A DNA stretch of 64,000 bases, from assembly GCA_904420005.1 (NCBI GenBank), contig CAJFTT010000021.1, forward strand, positions 22,538 through 86,537, given 5' to 3'. Source of the stretch: Candidatus Tabaqchalia intestinavium (GTDB taxonomy: Bacteria > Bacillota > Clostridia > Oscillospirales > CAJFTT01). Position numbers and translations under genes: made by a program. Position 1 is the stretch's first letter. Every line of letters begins with the position of its first letter. The notes under the pieces were generated by a model. It searched no databases. It worked only from the letters and a program-made list of their open reading frames with translations, and had not been told where the DNA came from. Below, in pieces: positions 41,625-50,989 of this stretch.

Positions 41625-41846
41625 TTGCATCCACCTCCATCCGCTTCCTGCCCCGATCGGGCGCAGTTGTGCTTCAAACTGTCCGGAAAGGCCATGGACA
41701 TCCGGAACGGATCCGCGATCTTTCCTTTTCTCTTATCGTACCGCTTGGAAAAAGAAATTGCAAGCCGCCAGGCGAATATTTTTGCAGCGTCCGCACCTCG
41801 CGGTTCCCCCGCCCGCGTTCTCCCTTTGCGCCGGCTGAACCGGCGC

Positions 41847-41884
41847 AAAGGGCCTGCCGCCCGTTTCCCGGCGGCAGGCCCTTT
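41847..41884. terminator. Strong terminator after the glycosidase gene
   Basis: Perfect 15-bp stem AAAGGGCCTGCCGCC/GGCGGCAGGCCCTTT around a short loop, about 90 bp past the glycosidase stop on the minus strand. The T tract is better on the plus strand (GTTTTT a few bases on). The rest of 41631-41975 is unremarkable. Confidence 0.8.
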
Positions 41885-41975
41885 GTCGTGTTTTTATGCA
41901 TCCGGCCGTCGATTTTCCCGCATCGGCTTGCACGCGCGGCCGGGCGCGTGGTACGATAGCGGCGCAGCCCGCTTT

Positions 41976-43352
41976 TCAGTTGGAGCGCAGCTGCAGCGTC
42001 ACCTGCTCGCCTGTGTTGGTCTTGCAGGTTTTCTCCGTTTCCTCGCCCTTGGCGGAGATGGTGACGTCGAACGTGCAGCTGCCGATCGGCAGGCCGGAAA
42101 TATGCGCTTCCGTCACGCCCTGCGGCAGGCGCGGACGGAACGTGACCTCGCCGTCCTCCACCTTCGCGCCGAGAATGCAGTAGTAGATCAGCGACAGATA
42201 CGCCGTGGCGCTCCAGGTTTGGTGCGTGCAGGAGCCCCACTCTCCGATGTGCCCGTCGGCATATTCCTGCAGGCCGCCGTAAGGCTTGCCCGTTTCGGGA
42301 TGGTAGATCTCATGGAATTCCCCGTTCTCCACAGCGCGCTCTGCCAGCAGGCGCAGCTCCTTCTCGTATTTGTCCTCGAAGCCCGTCTCGAAGGCCGCGC
42401 GGGCGAAGAAGCCCTGCACATGCGGCCAGATCAGGCCCGCATGCCGGCCGTAATTGCCCAGGCGGGTATACCGCTCAAAGCAGGGCCAGACGCAGGCGAC
42501 GCCGCCCTCGGTGACCTGTGCGTTCTCCATGACGCGGCGCGCGCGGCCCGCGTCGGCCACGCCGAACAGGATCGCATAAGCGATCCCCATCCCTTCCTGG
42601 AAGTCGCATTCCTCCGCCATATAATCATAGCTGCCGATCTCTTCATTCCAGAAGCGGTCGTTGATGGCCTTTCTGAGCGCTTCGCCCTTCTTGCGGAAGC
42701 TGCCGCCGTCCATGCCCATCGCCTCGCACAGCTCGGCGCATACGACATACGCGCGATAATAGCAGCAGTTGGTCGACAGGGTGAACATCGGCACGCCGTG
42801 CCCCTTTTTCGGCACCATGCGGCGGTTCTCCCGGCGGGTGGGCCAGTTGGCGATGCCGGAATGGTTGGTGTTGGCGTATTTGTCCGGATAAGCCGAGACG
42901 CCGTCGCCATAGACCGCCGCGCCGCGGAACAGGCCGCGCTCCTTGTCAAATTCCTCGTCCTCGAGCAGCGCCAGCGTGTTGGCGATGGCCTCGCGCGCCG
43001 TCGAACGGAACGCCACGTCGCCCGTCACTTTGAGGTACTGGTCCGCGCCCTGCGCCCACAGGATGCAGTCCCAATATTCCCCGCCGATGCGCACCTTGCC
43101 GTCCGCGCCCTTTTCCAGAACCGAGCAGAGCGTATCCTTGGCCACCGTGCGGTCGCCCAGCGCCACTGCGTTCCAGACGTTGATGGCCGTGTCGCGCGTC
43201 CACGGCGTGTCGTAAAACGCGCCCGCCATCAGGCAGGGGCGCTCTTCTTCCAGCAGGCCCGCCTTATAGGGCTTGACGTTGCCGTTGACATCCTGCATCG
43301 CGATGGCAAACGCCTTCGTGAGGGTCTCGTCGTTACAGGTGAATTGAATCAT
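41976..43352 (-). CDS. Six-hairpin (alpha/alpha)6 glycosidase-like protein
   Basis: A 458-residue cytoplasmic protein built as an (alpha/alpha)6 toroid of the MGH1/GH63/GH15-like superfamily. It has the expected acidic and aromatic pockets AGAFYDTPWTRDTAINVW, GEYWDCILWAQGADQYL, FWNEEIGSYDYMAEE and HIGEWGSCTHQTWSATAYLSL. The Asp in WTRDT and the Glu in GEWGSCTHQTWSA are good candidates for catalytic acid and base. The last ~70 residues form a beta-rich cap. GAGGAGG lies 7 bases before the ATG. The exact GH family and substrate are unassigned (alpha-glucosidase- or trehalase-like annotations would be guesses). No transporter adjoins it. Confidence 0.8.
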   Translation of the reverse strand: MIQFTCNDETLTKAFAIAMQDVNGNVKPYKAGLLEEERPCLMAGAFYDTPWTRDTAINVWNAVALGDRTVAKDTLCSVLEKGADGKVRIGGEYWDCILWAQGADQYLKVTGDVAFRSTAREAIANTLALLEDEEFDKERGLFRGAAVYGDGVSAYPDKYANTNHSGIANWPTRRENRRMVPKKGHGVPMFTLSTNCCYYRAYVVCAELCEAMGMDGGSFRKKGEALRKAINDRFWNEEIGSYDYMAEECDFQEGMGIAYAILFGVADAGRARRVMENAQVTEGGVACVWPCFERYTRLGNYGRHAGLIWPHVQGFFARAAFETGFEDKYEKELRLLAERAVENGEFHEIYHPETGKPYGGLQEYADGHIGEWGSCTHQTWSATAYLSLIYYCILGAKVEDGEVTFRPRLPQGVTEAHISGLPIGSCTFDVTISAKGEETEKTCKTNTGEQVTLQLRSN

Positions 43353-43636
43353 GGTTTTGCCTCCTCATTCCCACGCGCGCCGCGTTTTTCTGCACGCGCT
43401 GCATTTGTTCCTATCATAGCATACCTCGCCGCAAAACGAAATAGTTTCTTTGAATTTTTAACGACATATCCAAATTTCCATTGCTATAAATCGATTGCCA
43501 GATCGGTCAAGCCTCTTTCCGAGAACAATGTGCCGATCCTTTGTTTGCAAAAAATTCGCCAAAATCGCTAACGCTTCCAAAAATTCCGCGACTATACAGT
43601 CGAGACATGCATGTTCCAACAGAAAGAAGGGGCCCC

Positions 43637-45265
43637 ATGAACGACATGATCCGGCGGCTGGAAGAGCCGGCGTTCCTCGACGCGCTGTACCGCTACGCCT
43701 ATCGGCGCTGCAACACTTCCTTTGAAGCCGAGGACCTGTGTTCGGAAATCACGCTGCGCCTTCTCCGGGCGCTGCGGCGCGGCGCCGAGGTCCGCAATTT
43801 CGAGGCGTTCGCGCGGACAGTGGCGCATCGAACCTACGCGGATTTCTGCGCGCGGCGTAAGCGCGACCGGGATGCGCTGCTGCCTGACGGGGATGCACCC
43901 GGCACGGCCGCCGCGCCCGATCCCATTGACGCGCTGGTCGACGCGGACGCCGACGCTGCCCTGCTCCGGCGCATCCTGCGCGAGATTTCCTTCCTGTCCC
44001 GCATACACCGCGAAGTAATGGTGCTGTACTACCTGGAGGAAAAAAGCGCAGCCGACATCGCCCGGACGCTGCATATCTCGGAAGCAGCCGTCCGGCAGCG
44101 CCTGTTCTCCGCCCGCAATATCATCAAGAAAGAGGTGCAAACCATGGAAAAAACCGTATCGCTGCAGCCTATTATCCTGGAATTCATCGGCACAGGCCAG
44201 CCGCTGGGCAACGACCCGTCGGAAAAGGTCGAACGCGCTCTGTCGAAAAATCTCCTTTATCTCTGCCGGCGGGAAGCCCGCAGCGCAAAAGAGCTCTCCG
44301 AGCAGCTGCAGATTCCCATGCCATACATAGAAGAAGAAATCGAGATCCAGCTGCACGGGTGCAACGGAACTTACGGCACGCTCGCAGACGCGGGAAACGG
44401 CAAATATATCGCCAATATCCTGCTGCCAACACCGCAGGAGTATCAGCAGGCCATCGCCGCCTATACCCGGCAGCTGCCCGACCTCTGCGCCGCGCTGCAA
44501 GATACCGTGGAACGCAACCGCCAAAGAATCCTTTCCTTCCCATACCGCAGCAGGCAAGACAACCTGTCGCTCCCACTCTGGCTGCTTATACACGCCGCCT
44601 CGCACACCGTCGTGCATGCGGTCCGGCAGCGCCTGCAGGAAGCGCATTTCCCCTGCGTGACGATTCCCCGCCGGGCCTTTTCCGTCGTCGGCCTGACAGG
44701 GCAGCCCGCGCTGGATTTGGCCCGGCAATGTTACGGCATGGACGGCATCGAAGCCGACGCGGTGGCGGGGTTCCGGCACGTCAGCGTCTCGAACCTATAC
44801 AGCGACCGGCTGGAAGCGCACTTCCACTGCGACCATAACCTCGCGACCGATCCCCTGCTGCTTCTGACGCTGCGCAGCCTTGATGGGCTGGAGGCTGCAT
44901 CGCTGGACGGGGAAGGAAAGGAAATCGCCGCCAAGGCCATCGCGTGCGGATATTTGCAAAAGCGCGGCGACCGTCTCCTGCCGAAAATCGTGGTCCTCGA
45001 CGCGGCGCAGATCGAAGATTTCTATGGTCTGCTGACGGACTGGCTGCCAGACGCCGCCGTGAAGGCCATCGCGGCCGAGCTGGCCGATATCATCCGCAAG
45101 GTCGTTCCCCGTCACCTGCTGGGCGACTATGCAATTTTCAACCAGCTGATCGCTTCCGTACGCTTCACCCATGACCTGCTGGAAGCCTGCATCGAGACGG
45201 GGCTGCTTGCGCCGCCCACGCAGCCGCTCTCCGCGGCGGGTGTGCTGATGACGGTCACGCGGTAA
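43637..45265 (+). CDS. ECF-like sigma factor with a ~370-residue C-terminal extension
   Basis: A 542-residue protein. Residues 1-75 form a sigma-70 region 2 (FLDALYRYAYRRCNTSFEAEDLCSEITLRLLR; FARTVAHRTYADFCARRKR), and about 105-165 a region 4 helix-turn-helix (SRIHREVMVLYYLEEKSAADIARTLHISEAAVRQRLFSARN). After VQTMEKTVSLQP a new part begins: a second winged-helix-like segment (SAKELSEQLQIPMPYIEEEIEIQLHG, about 220-245), then about 290 residues of mixed fold with no family I recognise. The frame is continuous, but an internal ATG (44144) preceded by GAGGTG could yield a separate C-terminal product. Probably an effector-gated or self-inhibited sigma factor. The start has GAAGGGG a few bases upstream. 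Confidence 0.75.
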   Translation: MNDMIRRLEEPAFLDALYRYAYRRCNTSFEAEDLCSEITLRLLRALRRGAEVRNFEAFARTVAHRTYADFCARRKRDRDALLPDGDAPGTAAAPDPIDALVDADADAALLRRILREISFLSRIHREVMVLYYLEEKSAADIARTLHISEAAVRQRLFSARNIIKKEVQTMEKTVSLQPIILEFIGTGQPLGNDPSEKVERALSKNLLYLCRREARSAKELSEQLQIPMPYIEEEIEIQLHGCNGTYGTLADAGNGKYIANILLPTPQEYQQAIAAYTRQLPDLCAALQDTVERNRQRILSFPYRSRQDNLSLPLWLLIHAASHTVVHAVRQRLQEAHFPCVTIPRRAFSVVGLTGQPALDLARQCYGMDGIEADAVAGFRHVSVSNLYSDRLEAHFHCDHNLATDPLLLLTLRSLDGLEAASLDGEGKEIAAKAIACGYLQKRGDRLLPKIVVLDAAQIEDFYGLLTDWLPDAAVKAIAAELADIIRKVVPRHLLGDYAIFNQLIASVRFTHDLLEACIETGLLAPPTQPLSAAGVLMTVTR

Positions 45266-45393
45266 GCGTCCGATCCCACTGCAACAGCGGCGCGCCGCAT
45301 GTCGCATTCCCACCGCAACGGCGCCGGGCGAGAAACGGGCCGCCGCCCCCTGCGAGGCGTTTTCCCACTCGATCCTTCCGCGCTGATCGCTTA

Positions 45394-45443
45394 TAAAAGC
45401 CGGGAGCTGATCCTTTGCAAAGGACCGGCTCCCGGCTCTTTTG
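45394..45443. terminator. Terminator after the extended sigma factor gene
   Basis: AGCCGGGAGC (45398-45407) pairs with GCTCCCGGCT (45428-45437), with an inner TCCTTTGCAAAGGA helix, flanked by AAAA and TTTT, so it can work both ways between convergent genes. A second small hairpin, ATCGG/CCGAT plus TTTTTCTTTT, follows near 45452-45475. Confidence 0.8.
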
Positions 45444-45695
45444 ATTGGCGCCATCGGCAAACCGATTTTTCTTTTATGCGTTCACCAGGGCGGATTTTAC
45501 TCTTCGCGCACGGAAACGCTTTTCCCCAGAAAGCAGGGCCCGTTTCCGTCATGGACAGCGGCGCCGATTCCCTGGCCGCACGGGAACCCCCTCCTTTTCG
45601 CGCGGTCGGGCCTCTCCCCCGCTTTGCCTTTCTCCCTGCGATGTCTTCCCCAAGCAGCAAATTTGTACCATTGAGCAGGGAAATCACGTTTCCTT
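45444..45695. other. Gene-free spacer between convergent genes
   Basis: Remainder of the gap 45266-45695. It contains a small hairpin with T tract near 45452-45475 and GC-rich sequence of no recognised function. No ORF with an RBS. Confidence 0.5.
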
Positions 45696-48191
45696 TCAAT
45701 TGACCGACGTATTTGTTATCGCCTCTATCGCCGCCCCTTCTTCCGCCACCCCATAATACTGCCCATCCAGGTAAAGCAAGGCGACTTTGTTCAAATACGG
45801 GTGGGTCCCGCTGATATAAGACGGAAGTCCCATTTGGCGTGTAAACAAACATTTGTGCAGCAGCTTCGTGTGATTTGTATTGACATACAGCAGACTTTTG
45901 CGCGGGTTGCATGGATTGGCAATAATCTGCATAATGACGTATTGGCATGCGCGATACTGTCCTTGATAAGAAAATCCTCGCGCATCCATTCGGATCGGCA
46001 GGCTGGCACGTATCCCCACCTCGTCGCGCATCGCATTATTATCCACCAAAACGATATTATGCGTGCGCCACGGCGCCTGCTCATATGGCACCATCGGATA
46101 GGCCACCTCCACATCGGGAAACGTGGCGCCTGTTTTGGGATTGGCTAATGCTTCCATCGTTTGGACAACAGCGGGATCTTTCTCCTGCGGAATCACAAAG
46201 GCAATCCCGTCCGCATAGATCTCCGTCAGCCCGCCGCCCTTGTGGGAAAGCGGCGCAGCGGACGGCGCCTCGCATTGACAAAGCCTCCCAGAACGATATG
46301 CAAAATGCACGCAATCTGGCGCATCAGCGCGCAAAAAGAAGCGTTTCCCGTTGAGGACGATCGTCATTGCCTTCCCCCGAAGATGCGGCGGACGCGTGAT
46401 GGAAATTCCCGTCGCGTGGCGCATTTGCACCATGATTGTATCCGCTTGCACCTTTGCATGCACATCGGCAGCAAGCGTTCCCTTTCGAATGCCATGCAGC
46501 GTCACCCAATAAGCGCGCCGGTACCGTTCGTTATCGCAGGAAAAAAACACTTCCTGCGGATATTCTTCTCTCCGGCATGCCAGCAACTGTCGAAGAAGGT
46601 CCTTTTTGTAAATATACTTCTCCATATAAACATGTCCAACATGCCGCAAACCGACGGCGTGATAGCGGGATTGTCCTTGCGCATCCCAGCCAAGCTCCCT
46701 CTTGCGCAAAGGTCGGCTTTCCAGATAGGACACTACATGAAACACAAAAACATTATGCAAATTCCGCACGGACGAGTAACGCGCCTCTCCCGAAACGCAA
46801 AACACGCCGGCAAACAGATGCGGCATCTTCTGCGCCAAGGTCAGCGCCGTATAAGCGCCGTGACAATAGCCCGCGAGATAAACCCGATCTTCATCCACGC
46901 TGTAGCGCGACTTGAGCTGTGAAAAGATATCCAGAAAGCTGGCAATCGAGATCGTCGACCCGGTCGTCATCCCCCGCAGCGGGAGCAGCACAAACAGCAC
47001 CGGTTCCTCTTTGTAACGAACAAAGTTTTCCAAATAGGGACAAAAGGTTCCCATATAGGCAAGCAAAACCACCGGATATTTCTTGCCGGGATCATACCCC
47101 TCGGGCACGGCGACCAGCAACGGAAACACCGCACCGTCAATGTTAGAAAAAAATATAGATTGACGGACGCCAGTTCCGACCGGCAATCCAATATAATCCG
47201 TCATCTTCTCCAAAGAAAACAAATCCAAAAGCTTCTGAATCTTGTCAATCCGAAACAGAATCATGATCGTCTCATCCTGCATTTCCGCAATCAGGCGATC
47301 GATTTCTTCCACTTCGCCAGCCCCCAGCTGCGCAAGCTGTTCGGATCTTTCCTCTCTCTGCGCACGAATCCAATCCATGTACGGTTGCAGACAATCAAAT
47401 ATGCCTAAAACATACTGCTTTCTATATGTGTGCTCCCCGCTTTGCAAGCAAACCTCCACATCCACATGGATCCGATGCGGAAACGCCGCGCGCCACTGCG
47501 CAACGGAAAAAATCAGCGGCGTTTTCAAACGGCCGGCCAACTGCGCAAGCGGTTGACCGCCGCAGGAAAAGCGCAGCATGCACGTCGGCTCCTCCTCGGC
47601 CAATTTCTCATCCAAGCAGAAAATCCAAAACCCGCGCTCGTCTTTCTGCAAAATTTCTTCCTGGATCGGAAGAATCAGAAGTTTGTTGTCATAATACAAA
47701 TTTTCAAACGCGACTGCATCTTCTCCCTGTGCAGTCGCCTCTTTCTTGGCCACGACCTGCAACGTATAAAGATTTCCCTGTTGCATGCGAGAGGACTCAA
47801 GCACGATCTGGTTCCATCCGCGCTGCATTCTGACCGTTACGCGGTTATCAAAATCGCCATCCACGAGAAATACCAATCTGCCGTTCACCCATAGCTTTTT
47901 GGAAGGTCCCGTGAAGCGAAGATCCAACGAAACATAGGGCTGCTCCGTGAAAACTTCAAACACATGGGCGACATGATGGTCCCAAAACGGCGAAATCCGC
48001 GGATCTTGTGTGTCCCCGATCGGATCATAAACAATTGGATCTTCCGTCCTGCATTGTGCAGCCTGCAACGCGCTTTGCAACTGCGCCGGCATGCTAAACG
48101 CCTCTCGGACATATGGTATCTCCGCCAAGTCCACAACCGTTAGATGGTCCAAGCAGATATTCTCCCGAACATACCGATATTTTGCAAACAT
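45696..48191 (-). CDS. Large multidomain alpha/beta-hydrolase with GxCxG nucleophile motif
   Basis: An 831-residue protein without a signal peptide. The N-terminal part (about 1-160) contains a beta-sandwich-like segment (VSLDLRFTGPSKKLWVNG...GWNQIVLES) similar in pattern to PA14/galactose-binding modules. A charged helical linker follows (EEIDRLIAEMQDETIMILFRIDKIQKLLD), then an esterase-type alpha/beta-hydrolase (about 330-550) with LLVAVPEGYDPGKKYPVVLLAYM and the elbow YLAGYCHGAYTAL (Cys near residue 439), then a C-terminal region of about 280 residues of unknown fold. G-x-C-x-G is a Cys elbow as in dienelactone hydrolases instead of the usual Ser. Base composition is lower in GC than neighbours, which may indicate transfer. 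AGGGGGG precedes the ATG. Confidence 0.65.
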   Translation of the reverse strand: MFAKYRYVRENICLDHLTVVDLAEIPYVREAFSMPAQLQSALQAAQCRTEDPIVYDPIGDTQDPRISPFWDHHVAHVFEVFTEQPYVSLDLRFTGPSKKLWVNGRLVFLVDGDFDNRVTVRMQRGWNQIVLESSRMQQGNLYTLQVVAKKEATAQGEDAVAFENLYYDNKLLILPIQEEILQKDERGFWIFCLDEKLAEEEPTCMLRFSCGGQPLAQLAGRLKTPLIFSVAQWRAAFPHRIHVDVEVCLQSGEHTYRKQYVLGIFDCLQPYMDWIRAQREERSEQLAQLGAGEVEEIDRLIAEMQDETIMILFRIDKIQKLLDLFSLEKMTDYIGLPVGTGVRQSIFFSNIDGAVFPLLVAVPEGYDPGKKYPVVLLAYMGTFCPYLENFVRYKEEPVLFVLLPLRGMTTGSTISIASFLDIFSQLKSRYSVDEDRVYLAGYCHGAYTALTLAQKMPHLFAGVFCVSGEARYSSVRNLHNVFVFHVVSYLESRPLRKRELGWDAQGQSRYHAVGLRHVGHVYMEKYIYKKDLLRQLLACRREEYPQEVFFSCDNERYRRAYWVTLHGIRKGTLAADVHAKVQADTIMVQMRHATGISITRPPHLRGKAMTIVLNGKRFFLRADAPDCVHFAYRSGRLCQCEAPSAAPLSHKGGGLTEIYADGIAFVIPQEKDPAVVQTMEALANPKTGATFPDVEVAYPMVPYEQAPWRTHNIVLVDNNAMRDEVGIRASLPIRMDARGFSYQGQYRACQYVIMQIIANPCNPRKSLLYVNTNHTKLLHKCLFTRQMGLPSYISGTHPYLNKVALLYLDGQYYGVAEEGAAIEAITNTSVN

Positions 48192-48844
48192 ACGAGCCCC
48201 CCTTTTGCACCTTGTAAAGTAATCGTCCAAGAATCCACTCGGCCAGCAACGTGAACCACGGTTTTCGCGGCCAGGCAGGCAGCCGGCTGCGTTCTCCTCG
48301 CCTCCGGGCACGGGCCGGCCCTGTCCGTTTTGCCAGCCGCCTTCCCCTCGAAAAAACTGTGCCGATCTTGCGTCAGCCATTCCCAACGTCCGTTTCCTGC
48401 CGAAAGAACGCCACCTGCCGGCGAAAAAGGCCGGAGGCGCGCGGGCCGCAGCGCGACGGTAGGCTGACACACCTGCCCAGCGCGGCAACGCATCCGCCTA
48501 GCGCGAGAGCGCGTCCACGTCTGCTTCGGCTGCCGCTGGACCCGTCGTCCTTTCCCCGCCGAGGGGAATTTCTTATATTATACATTAAATTTCATAAAAG
48601 TATATAAATTTTTATAATATTTTTATAAAACGATCAAATACATAGGAATTATATCCGAATTAGAATGGTTTTTATCTGGAAAATCATACAGGCCTCTTGC
48701 CCGCCGTGGAAAGCGGGCCCAGCCAGGCGTCCACCCGGCCAATGCGGGAACAAGTCCCTTGCCCGCTGTGAAACGCATCCGTCGGCAATGCCAGCCTATC
48801 ACCTTTTCCGGTGTACAAGCGTACATTGGAGTGGAGGTGAGGAA
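48192..48844. other. Divergent intergenic region with an AT-rich promoter block
   Basis: 48192-48560 is GC-rich and gene-free. Positions 48565-48665 are extremely AT-rich with several TATAAT-like hexamers (for example near 48613-48632) and probably hold the promoter of the glycosyltransferase operon. On the plus strand an open frame continues upstream of the glycosyltransferase start, but it has no RBS and is not protein-like. Confidence 0.5.
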
Positions 48845-50113
48845 GTGAAACTAAAATTTTTTCTCTCAATTCTTTTCGGCGGACTGTGGCTCGCCGTTTC
48901 GATTTATTTCGCCATCGGCTGGGCGCAGGAAATCTCGTATATATTCCCCAGTCTGTACGTCTGGTGGGTCATCGTCGGGATCGCCCTGCTCCCCGGATTT
49001 TTAATGAGCTCCATGTTCTTCTCCAATCTGCTGCATTGGAAGGTAAAGCGTTATCCGGACACCGCCGTGCCCACGACCGTCCTCATGTGCGCGCGCAATG
49101 AGGAACAGACGATCGCCCAGGCCATCCGCGCGATTTTTGCGCAGCAGTATGCCGGGCCGATCCGCCTGCTGGTCGTCGACAACGCATCCACAGACCGAAC
49201 GAAACAGGAAATCGCCGCCATGCAGGCGGCCTGTGCAAACCATGTGGAAATCGAATATATTTACTGCGGGCAGCCGGGAAAAGCGCACGCGCTCAACGCC
49301 GGCCTGGCCGCGGTGCGCACCCCGTATTTCATCACCGTGGACGCGGACACCTGTCTGGATCCGCGCGCGGTGCAAGCCATCATGAATCATATCGTCGCGC
49401 GGCAGAGCGCCTGCGTCGCCGGCAATCTGTTCGTGCAAAACGCCCGGGCTTCCCTGGCCGCCAAGATGCAAAATTACGATTACCTGCTCAGCATCGCCGC
49501 GATCAAGCGTTTCCAGGGCAGCTGTTCCTCCACGCTGGTGGCCCAGGGGGCCTTCAGCGCCTATCAGACGCAGGCGGTGCGGGACGTCGGCGGGTGGCGG
49601 GATGTGCTGGGGGAGGACATCGTCTTGACCTATCAGCTGCTTCGGCAGAAGCTCCCGTCCACGTATGAACCCGCCGCGGTCGGCTACACGACGGCCCCCG
49701 AAACGCTCAACGGCTTATATAACCAGCGCAAGCGTTGGGCGATCGGGATGCTGGAAGGCATCGCCGCCGTCGCGCCCTGGAAGCAGGGACGCGCCAGCTC
49801 GAAGTATTTTGCCTTTGTCAATCTCTCGGTCATTTATCTGGATCTTGCCTTTTTGTTCGGATTCCTTCCGGGCGTCATTCTGGCGTTGTTTGGGCATTTT
49901 TATTTCGCCGGGCTGCTCACGCTGGTCACGGTGGCCGTCTGCGCCCTGCTTTTCCTGAGCATGTACCTGTATCAGAAAAAGCTGAAAATCCCCTTTCAAA
50001 ACAGCCTGCTGGGATTCCTCTGTTTCCTTGTGTTCTTTCAGGCGATCCAGAGCGTGGCGGCGCTGCACGGCTATCTGACCCGCCTGCTGCGCAGGAAGGG
50101 GGCCTGGAAATGA
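48845..50113 (+). CDS. Processive family 2 glycosyltransferase (poly-GlcNAc or hyaluronan synthase-like)
   Basis: A 422-residue membrane glycosyltransferase. Two N-terminal spans (about 5-25 and 30-52) precede the GT2 domain with MCARNEEQTI, VVDNASTDRT, the substrate and metal-binding VDADT (near 165), GED (near 257) and the processivity motif QRKRW (near 292), and C-terminal spans follow. This is the layout of PgaC/IcaA/NodC-type synthases that polymerise and export a polysaccharide. Translation starts at GTG 48845, with GGAGG 7 bases upstream. It overlaps the deacetylase gene by 4 bases (ATGA), indicating a polysaccharide that is deacetylated outside the membrane. Polymer identity unproven. 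Confidence 0.87.
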   Translation: MKLKFFLSILFGGLWLAVSIYFAIGWAQEISYIFPSLYVWWVIVGIALLPGFLMSSMFFSNLLHWKVKRYPDTAVPTTVLMCARNEEQTIAQAIRAIFAQQYAGPIRLLVVDNASTDRTKQEIAAMQAACANHVEIEYIYCGQPGKAHALNAGLAAVRTPYFITVDADTCLDPRAVQAIMNHIVARQSACVAGNLFVQNARASLAAKMQNYDYLLSIAAIKRFQGSCSSTLVAQGAFSAYQTQAVRDVGGWRDVLGEDIVLTYQLLRQKLPSTYEPAAVGYTTAPETLNGLYNQRKRWAIGMLEGIAAVAPWKQGRASSKYFAFVNLSVIYLDLAFLFGFLPGVILALFGHFYFAGLLTLVTVAVCALLFLSMYLYQKKLKIPFQNSLLGFLCFLVFFQAIQSVAALHGYLTRLLRRKGAWK

Positions 50114-50805
50114 AGCGAAAAAACGTCCTGTTCGGCGTATCGATCTGTCTGGCGGTGGCGCTGGTGACCTGCAGCCTGCTGGCGGGAACGCAGCGCCGCC
50201 TGCACCGCGAGGCGATCGCCGTGCAGCTCGACGACCAAAAGCCCATCGTGGCGCTGACCTTCGACGACGGTCCCAATCCCCGCTATACGCCGCAAGTGCT
50301 GGACGTCCTGTACGCGCATCAGGTGCCGGCGACCTTCTTCCTGGTGGGGGAAAACCTGCGCGAAAACGAGCTGCTGGTGCGCGAAATGCACGCCAGCGGG
50401 CACGAGATCGAAAGCCATACCTTCTCCCACCCGGATCTGACCACGCTGGACGCGGAGCAAATCCAGGAGGAAATCCGCCTGTCCCGCGACGCGCTGCGGG
50501 AAATCCTGCCCGACTACTCGTTGCGTTACCTCCGTCCCCCATATGGAAGATATACGCAGCAAGTCGAATGCGCGAGCGATCTTCCGCTCCTGCTCTGGAC
50601 CATCGACAGCGGCGACTGGTTGCACCCCGATGCGCAAGCGATCTATACCACCGTCGTGACCCACGTCCAGGACGGGGACATCCTCGTCTTCCACGATGAC
50701 AACGACCAAACGGCGCAGGCGCTGGAGCGGATCATTCCGGAGCTCAAAGCCAGAGGGTTCCAGTTCGCCACCGTATCCCAGCTGCTCGCCGCGCGGGCGG
50801 CATGA
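50110..50805 (+). CDS. Membrane-anchored polysaccharide deacetylase (NodB domain)
   Basis: A 231-residue protein with an N-terminal signal anchor (VLFGVSICLAVALVTCSLLAG) and a carbohydrate esterase 4 domain outside the membrane. Motif 1 TFDDGPNPRYTP holds the catalytic base Asp and metal Asp, motif 2 SHTFSHPD the two metal His, motif 3 RPPYGRY, with LLWTIDSGDW and DGDILVFHDD completing the site. It most likely removes N-acetyl groups from the glycan made by the overlapping glycosyltransferase, as in IcaA/IcaB or PgaC/PgaB; peptidoglycan is the other possible substrate. Confidence 0.9.
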   Translation: MKRKNVLFGVSICLAVALVTCSLLAGTQRRLHREAIAVQLDDQKPIVALTFDDGPNPRYTPQVLDVLYAHQVPATFFLVGENLRENELLVREMHASGHEIESHTFSHPDLTTLDAEQIQEEIRLSRDALREILPDYSLRYLRPPYGRYTQQVECASDLPLLLWTIDSGDWLHPDAQAIYTTVVTHVQDGDILVFHDDNDQTAQALERIIPELKARGFQFATVSQLLAARAA

Positions 50806-50989
50806 TCCCGTCGAGCGAGGCGAACCCCGTTCTTCCCGCAGGCAAACGCCCGAACCGCCATCGGCTGGCGGCGCGGGCGTTCGCCCTTTCCCGCGGCGGC
50901 CGGCAGCGGCATTTCCAATCGCCGCCGGATATGTTATAATACAAGAAAAGAATTTCCCAACGGCAGGGAAACAAAGGCGGGGAAGGCAA

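Noticed and set aside
45391-45948. Alternative minus-strand ORF overlapping the hydrolase 3' end
   Set aside because: Out of frame with the recognisable hydrolase, no RBS, and it runs through a terminator hairpin.
48665-48844. A longer N-terminus for the glycosyltransferase
   Set aside because: The extra residues are not protein-like, and the GTG at 48845 has an ideal GGAGG 7 bases upstream.
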